NCBI RefSeq assembly: GCF_040436345.1
Contig: NC_133234.1
Location: forward strand, 13,408,446-13,472,445
From: Pagrus major
Lineage: Eukaryota; Chordata; Actinopteri; Spariformes; Sparidae
DNA: 64,000 nucleotides
Reading direction: 5' to 3'
Shown: positions 58,784 through 64,000 of the stretch, one piece after another
Position numbering within the stretch: the stretch's first letter is position 1
How the letters are laid out: each line of letters begins with the position of its first letter
Notes under the pieces: generated by a model
Database searches by the model: none
What the model saw: the letters and a program-made list of their open reading frames with translations, nothing else
What the model was told of the DNA's origin: nothing
Program-made: the position numbers and the translations under genes

Positions 58784-58796
58784 AATAAATAATAAA
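58784..58796 (+). terminator. Poly(A) signals of PRY-SPRY copy 2
   Basis: Two AATAAA hexamers (58784-58789 and 58791-58796) about 460 bases after the stop codon. An earlier AATAAA near 58392 could give a shorter 3' end. Confidence 0.6.
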
Positions 58797-59789
58797 ACAG
58801 TGAGTGAGACACATTTTGTCCTGGTGTGTTCATTCAAAAATATATGAAAGTGTGCCAAATGAATTTACCCACTATCAGGTGATTAATGAAGCGCACTGAT
58901 TAACGAGTAAACAGGTATATAAGCTCACGTTTTCATTTCTTTAAGATGGGCTTTTAGCAATACACACAACAACAACATGGTCAATAACAGAATATCCACG
59001 AATAAGCTGACTAGGCCTCTCTTTATCCTGTCCTGGTCGAGTCATCCTAGTTTTACATCGAAGAATACCCAATACGCCAATTCACCTCTTAAGCAAAGGG
59101 ATTATCAGATGTACATAAAGTTGTTTGCGCTGATAATCTTGTAACAAAATTAGACACTAAACCCAGTTTTTGCTCAAATGTGGCTCTTCTACATCTATAA
59201 AGTTGATGCAAATGCTCAGCCCAGCTACAGTTTTCTGTGTTTGGACACCGGCAAAGGCTGCCAGGAAAATTCTGATACATTTTTTGGCACTTTTAAACTT
59301 GAAGGAAAGTCCAAGAGATACTGCAAATGATGACACTTAATACGGATGCCCTTGATGCAAGGCTTGGTAGCTCAGTTATCTCAGAGACTTTAAAAAAAGG
59401 ATACTTCAACATGCAAATAATGTAAATGTAAATTAAAAATAGATTATGTGGGCCATGGATCATCTTCTATCACATTAACATCTTTTGTCCAGCTTGACTG
59501 AGATGTCTTCTTGTGGTTCCTCCTCCGCCTGTGCCCCTCATGTTGACAACGCCGACAGGCCTCGTTTCTGAGTCTTACTCTCAGTCTTGTTTCTAACCGT
59601 CTTCTTGCTTTTCTGGACACACTCCTAAAGTTTCAGGGGTGTCAAATGCCCGTGCTTGCTTCACTTATATCCATATGTCAAAGTCAAGTGCATACACCCC
59701 TTTTACCTCCCGCTGACAGCCCGTTCCACTGACCTCGACACCTCTTTCAGACACTCTTAAAAACGCCCACGGTTCATCTTCCCTGCGGG
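58797..59789. other. Spacer between PRY-SPRY copies 2 and 3
   Basis: About 1 kb without a supported gene or clear repeat. The upstream region of copy 3 would lie in its right half. Confidence 0.5.
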
Positions 59790-59796
59790 TATAAAA
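59790..59796 (+). promoter_or_regulatory. TATA box of PRY-SPRY copy 3
   Basis: TATAAAA in the context 'gcgggtataaaagtcgag', about 95 bases before the start codon at 59885. Confidence 0.7.
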
Positions 59797-59884
59797 GTCG
59801 AGTGGAAGACTTTGTACTCTAACTTTGGATCAATCGCAGCATTTTGAAGCCTCTGGACGAGGACTATCATCACGCAGCCTCAAG

Positions 59885-61374
59885 ATGCCAGCCAATTCTG
59901 CAATAATCCTCTCACAGACCAAACAAGGTACAATATAAAACCATTCTATTGACATTATTTATACGTTAGTTTTATTTGCATTGTAACTAACATGTTATGT
60001 ATTTGCAACATGTCAATTGAGTTACTGACAGATGTGTCCTAGACAGACTTTACTGTGTATTTACAAGATGATGCTGAACATTTTTCATTTAACATCATGA
60101 CCTCTACCTGCTCTTACTTGGATGGTGGTAGCTGCCATGTCAAACACTCTATTTTGGATTTTGTTAACTCAGCCTTCATCCATTGCAGTGAAACTAATGA
60201 GTGGAAAATGATGGTGCAAGCTTTTCAAAATAAGACACATTTGTCACAATCTCCATAAATGTACAATATTGAAAATGTATGACAAAAATATAAGATTAGA
60301 CATGCCATTTTAGCCTCACTCACAATTTTTCTCTATTCTTGGAAATTCCTCATCAAGTATAGATAGATTGTCAGAGAGTTGTGTCACATGTTTGCATGAA
60401 ACAGGAAGCAGCTCTTCACATCTTTGCAGTTTAACCTTTGGCCTTAACCTTTTTAGGGAAGAAAATTAAACCAAGCAAAAATGAGAAGACAAATGCAGGT
60501 AATGGGCTTGAATCATTCCCTACCTTATTCATACTCTTTATGCTAGCTTGAGTTTGTATTAAACCAGTTTCCTCTACTTACAGAAAAAGTTCCCGTCTAT
60601 GTGCCGAACATCCCAGAGCCAACAAGCAGAGCTGAGCTCATGAAGCGTATGAGAAGATTTTCTTTTTCTCATATTATCTAATGCTTGTTTTTCGATGTTT
60701 GTTAAAAAAACCCTGCTGAATTTCTCCTGTAGATTGGATGAATTTGTCTTTGGACGATAAGACTGCCAACAAGATGTTGTGGATTTCTGATAATGGGTCG
60801 AAGGTGTGTCGTAGAACTGAGGAGGTTTGTCCCGTCCTGGACAGACCAGAGAGATATGAGTACTCTCCACAGGTAAGTCAGAAAACAAACATTTATACAA
60901 ACATTTATACAACAAATTCTTGGTTAATATTTTTCAAATTCCTATTTTCCTTTTTCTTCTAAGGTGTTGTGCAAAGAGCTTATCTGGAACATGAGGGCTT
61001 ACTGGGAGGTGGAGGTCTCAGGGTGGGTGGTAATTGGAGCCACCTACATAGGAGCAGGACGGAGGGCAAACACTGGGCCCAGCGGCCTTGGAGAAAACGA
61101 GGAGTCCTGGGGTCTGTGCTGGTCAGGAACGCGCTACCAGATCTGGTTCAATGGTATAAACAAAGACATAAACAATGTCCCGTATTGCTCCACTATCGGA
61201 GTTTATCTCGACCAGCCTGCAGGGATCATAAGCTTTTATGTAGTGACCGGTGAGGGAGCAGAGAGGGAGGTGAAGCTGCTGTATAAAGTTAAGACCACTC
61301 TTGACAACAAGATTCTTCCAGGTTTCTGGATGGGAATTCAGTCATCATGCACGATATTAAAGAGACCAGAATGA
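59885..61374 (+). CDS. Small stand-alone PRY-SPRY (B30.2) protein, copy 3
   Basis: Five exons: 59885-59927, 60457-60498, 60584-60646, 60733-60872, 60964-61374, giving 232 residues. Exon 3 is again 63 nt. Exon 2 is longer (42 nt) and exon 4 is one codon shorter (140 nt) than in copies 1 and 2, and the phases are unchanged. The head ([13 protein letters not shown], then a Lys-rich stretch) is followed by [18 protein letters not shown], the PRY part ([14 protein letters not shown] ... [10 protein letters not shown]) and the SPRY part from residue 97 ([42 protein letters not shown]). The loop before the last strand is shorter than in copies 1 and 2. It is the most diverged copy, with compact introns of 85-530 bp. 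Function unknown. Confidence 0.9.
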
Positions 61375-61702
61375 ATTTGCTGAAAATGATCAAATAAGTG
61401 TTGATGGTTTTTAACACTAACACGTTTTATTCCTTAAGTCTTATTTAACAACTAAACTTGTTTTTAATCATAGTTAATTAACTGTGCATCAGTTTTATTC
61501 TGTTTGTGAATATTGTTAAAAAGAAAAAACACTTATTGTTGTTAGACTTGTCATGGTTTTCTGAGAAACTATTTTCCATTTTTGTGTACTTTTTTTGGCT
61601 GATACCCTCCTATTGTATACCGTATTTCTGGTTCTTTGGCATCAGATTGGGTATTTATGAACTGGTTATGATGATGATGAATGAGTGGCTTGAACTTCAT
61701 GA

Positions 61703-61708
61703 AATAAA
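61703..61708 (+). terminator. Poly(A) signal of PRY-SPRY copy 3
   Basis: AATAAA about 330 bases after the stop codon of copy 3, followed by AT-rich sequence. Confidence 0.6.
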
Positions 61709-62943
61709 GAATGTATTGCTATAAATTAATGCTTATAAACAATTGCTATTTAATCAAAAATGTTGTCCCTTGTCATGTTTATCATTTATGACTGCAAAGA
61801 TTTCCCTTTGCCACATTTCAAGTTTAATACCTCTGACTTTGTCATGGCAATGAAAGCATCAAAATCCACATTTTCAACACATAACCATTTAAAATTAAAT
61901 AAGCGCCTGACCTAACTTACAGCTTCTCATTTTTCTGTCTAATGGCTGAAGGACTCTGTGTATTCCTGAGATACGGTTGCAGACACAGTGTAAAGTGCAC
62001 ACAGCATCGATCCCCTCGGGAGAGAGAATCACTTCCCGCTGGGTTAAAGTGGCTCACTTTGATATGTGAGAGGCTCCAGCTCGAAGATCACTTTCCTGCG
62101 CTAACAGGTGGCCCTAAACTCCTGCCGCCTTCACACCTAAAGCATCAGCTTTGCAGAAACTAAAAGTGGGGCACACCGACAAACAGAGAGCATTCACACT
62201 CCTTGATGCCGAGTGCATCACGCAACCTCATTTAAGGAGCGCCAAGAGGAATCCCAGTGAGAGTCTACACACAAGTCACGCCCGTATTTTATTCATTTAA
62301 ACTGGTGTCATTTCTCTTACATACTGTACAGTGAAGGTCAAAACGTGTATGAAGACATTTAACCCTTAGGTGGAAAGGCCAGCTCCCCTCAGCTTCACAG
62401 AGCTTTATAACAAGTTTTAACTTATTGTTTAGCTGTTCGGCCCACAACTTTTTTCTTTGGCTCATTCTCATAGCTGTCATAGCGATGATATCAGCCACAG
62501 CTGGCAGCTATTTTCAGCCAAAAAGCTCTCAAAACCTACCCTGCGTTAAACCTGCTAAGCAATAAAAAGGCAGACAGACACCGTTCACAATAAGCTGGTG
62601 AACACAGTGAGGAATAAAGACCCTGATATTTCCCCCAGGAGTTGGTGGCTGTCTGTGTAACATGATGCTACAAATCCGAGTGGAGATGTGGCCCACATCT
62701 GTCTGTCTACCTGACAAAAGCACCTGATCAGGAGGAAAGATCCCTAAATTTACATTGCACAGTTTATTTTCTGACCCACTCTTTGAAACTTGGGAAATAA
62801 AACAAAAACTTAATTTTCCTTAAAAGTAAGAGGTAGATAATAATCACTGGGAGTAAATCGAAACAAGATGTTTGAAGAACAAACAAAGCTAAGGAGACAA
62901 GAAATATCATTTTTGACCCACAATGACATTTTGAATGTCAGGG

Positions 62944-63261
62944 TTAAAGGTGCACTATGTAGTTCTGGGGAAGAAATTTTAATCAGAAGAGAAAGACCTT
63001 AAATCATTGAATAAACTGAATAAACAAACTGACCTTAAAGGACAACACAATTTTGTGCTGTTGTTTATATTTGGCGGACCCTGCCACCTTTCTAGCTTCA
63101 AACAATGTTCTCGGGACCTTATTTTCCTCTGAGAACAGCTTGTTTATTCATTTATGGGACAGATAAATATTTCTGAGTTTGTATTATTACCTTTTAATGG
63201 TGTAAATATTAGAGTTCTGAGTTTGAATTTCTTCTCCAGAACTACATAGTGCCCCTTTAAA
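62944..63261. repeat. MITE family C, complete copy
   Basis: Left end 'ttaaaggtgcactatgtagttctgg' and right end 'ccagaactacatagtgcccctttaa' are inverted repeats of about 25 bp with a single clear mismatch region, 318 bp apart. The TTAA at the very ends suggests a TTAA-type or similar target duplication. Further copies lie at 34461-34780 and 36546-36705. Confidence 0.75.
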
Positions 63262-63967
63262 ACAGCCACTGGTGCTTGTTTTGTTGTTGCACCATTGAGA
63301 AGATTAATAACTTTAGCATTATCTTATTTTGAGTTCTGCAGTTAAGTTCTGCCATTTATTTAAAGGTTAATTTCAGCCATGTGTGTAGGTATCGAGGCCA
63401 AAACCCCAATGGGATACTTGATGCGTATTTTCACAAAGGAGAATGATTTGTCGCACCTCTTAAAACAGTTATGGAATACACTCCATGAATTTAAAAATAA
63501 TGTATACATTTTCCTTTCACTGACACTTAAAAAAAAGATTTAGTTACATGACTGTATGTACATTTAACTGCTGAGGCACACATACTGTAAGTTTGATTTA
63601 TATCGGGGTTCCTGTGACGAGTAAGAGTGAGAATTTACAGTCAGTAAGCATGACAGTTAAGCCCATATGACAGGTACAGACATCCATCGTGGACCAAAGA
63701 AAACACAGCTCGAGACCATGATCCAGGAATAATCACACCCACACCTCCAATGCCCTACATGTTTGAATCTGGATGAACATATGTGAGGCATGTGAGTGAG
63801 CGGTAACTCTAAGCTTGTGTCATGAGCAAAGAGGTATAGGCTATATAAGTGACACGTATAGCATGACATATAGGTTGGAGTGGTGAGTGTCCCACATTTC
63901 AAGCTGCTATGTGCACTACTTGGCATACGATCTGAATACAAGTAAATAAAAACTTTAAATGAAAGTT

Positions 63968-64000
63968 TAAAGGAGCACTATGTAGTTTTGGGGGAAGACA
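63968..64000. repeat. MITE family C, left end cut by the window edge
   Basis: The last 33 bases, 'aaaggagcactatgtagttttggg' and following, match the left end of the element at 62944. The rest lies outside the window. Confidence 0.65.

Larger units (their letters stand above)
61710..64000. other. Spacer downstream of the PRY-SPRY cluster
   Basis: No gene is supported. A complete MITE family C copy (62944-63261) and a truncated one at the window edge are the only recognised features. Confidence 0.55.

Noticed and set aside
60969-61253. 94-codon frame within PRY-SPRY copy 3
   Set aside because: Out-of-frame shadow of the SPRY exon starting at 60964.
50141-61374. Venom-toxin reading of the PRY-SPRY genes, prompted by resemblance to the stonustoxin C-terminal domain
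   Set aside because: Each gene encodes only the PRY-SPRY part plus a short head; the pore-forming region that defines those toxins is absent, and the same domain is common in non-toxic TRIM and NLR proteins.

Overview
The window is nuclear DNA of a teleost fish, most likely a percomorph. The genes are split by GT-AG introns. Introns and spacers are full of short repeat families common in fish genomes. The coding content is vertebrate: a testicular-type acid phosphatase, a fast-skeletal myosin-binding protein C, and three small PRY-SPRY proteins. There are no operons, CRISPR arrays or convincing RNA genes. All exon models were assembled by hand from splice sites, reading phase and protein similarity.

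Layout. 1-2260: repeat-bearing spacer. 2261-11345 (+): acp4-like histidine acid phosphatase, TATA box, 11 coding exons, 412 residues, C-terminal membrane anchor. 11385-37902 (-): mybpc2, 36 coding exons, 1171 residues, convergent with acp4; their poly(A) signals are only about 40 bp apart. 38000-50140: repeat-rich spacer with MITE-like elements, a dead LINE fragment and a long TA tract. 50141-51708 (-): first PRY-SPRY gene. 54620-58796 (+) and 59790-61708 (+): two more PRY-SPRY genes in tandem. The first is head-to-head with the second across about 3 kb. All three share a five-exon plan with the same intron phases and a TATA box about 85-120 bp before the start codon. 61710-64000: spacer with two copies of one MITE family, the last cut by the window edge.

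The most unusual structure is the 5' half of mybpc2. Nine micro-exons of 21 or 24 nt, all in symmetric phase 1, encode an acidic, Pro-rich N-terminal extension. Four of them (29730-31660) are near copies lying in tandemly duplicated intron sequence, so local duplication has lengthened the extension by eight-residue steps. Any of these exons can be skipped without changing frame.

MYBPC2 and ACP4 are also neighbours on human chromosome 19q13.33, while the paralogues MYBPC3 and ACP2 are neighbours on 11p11.2, so the acid phosphatase/MyBP-C pairing looks ancient. The PRY-SPRY trio is an independent local family whose function cannot be read from the sequence.
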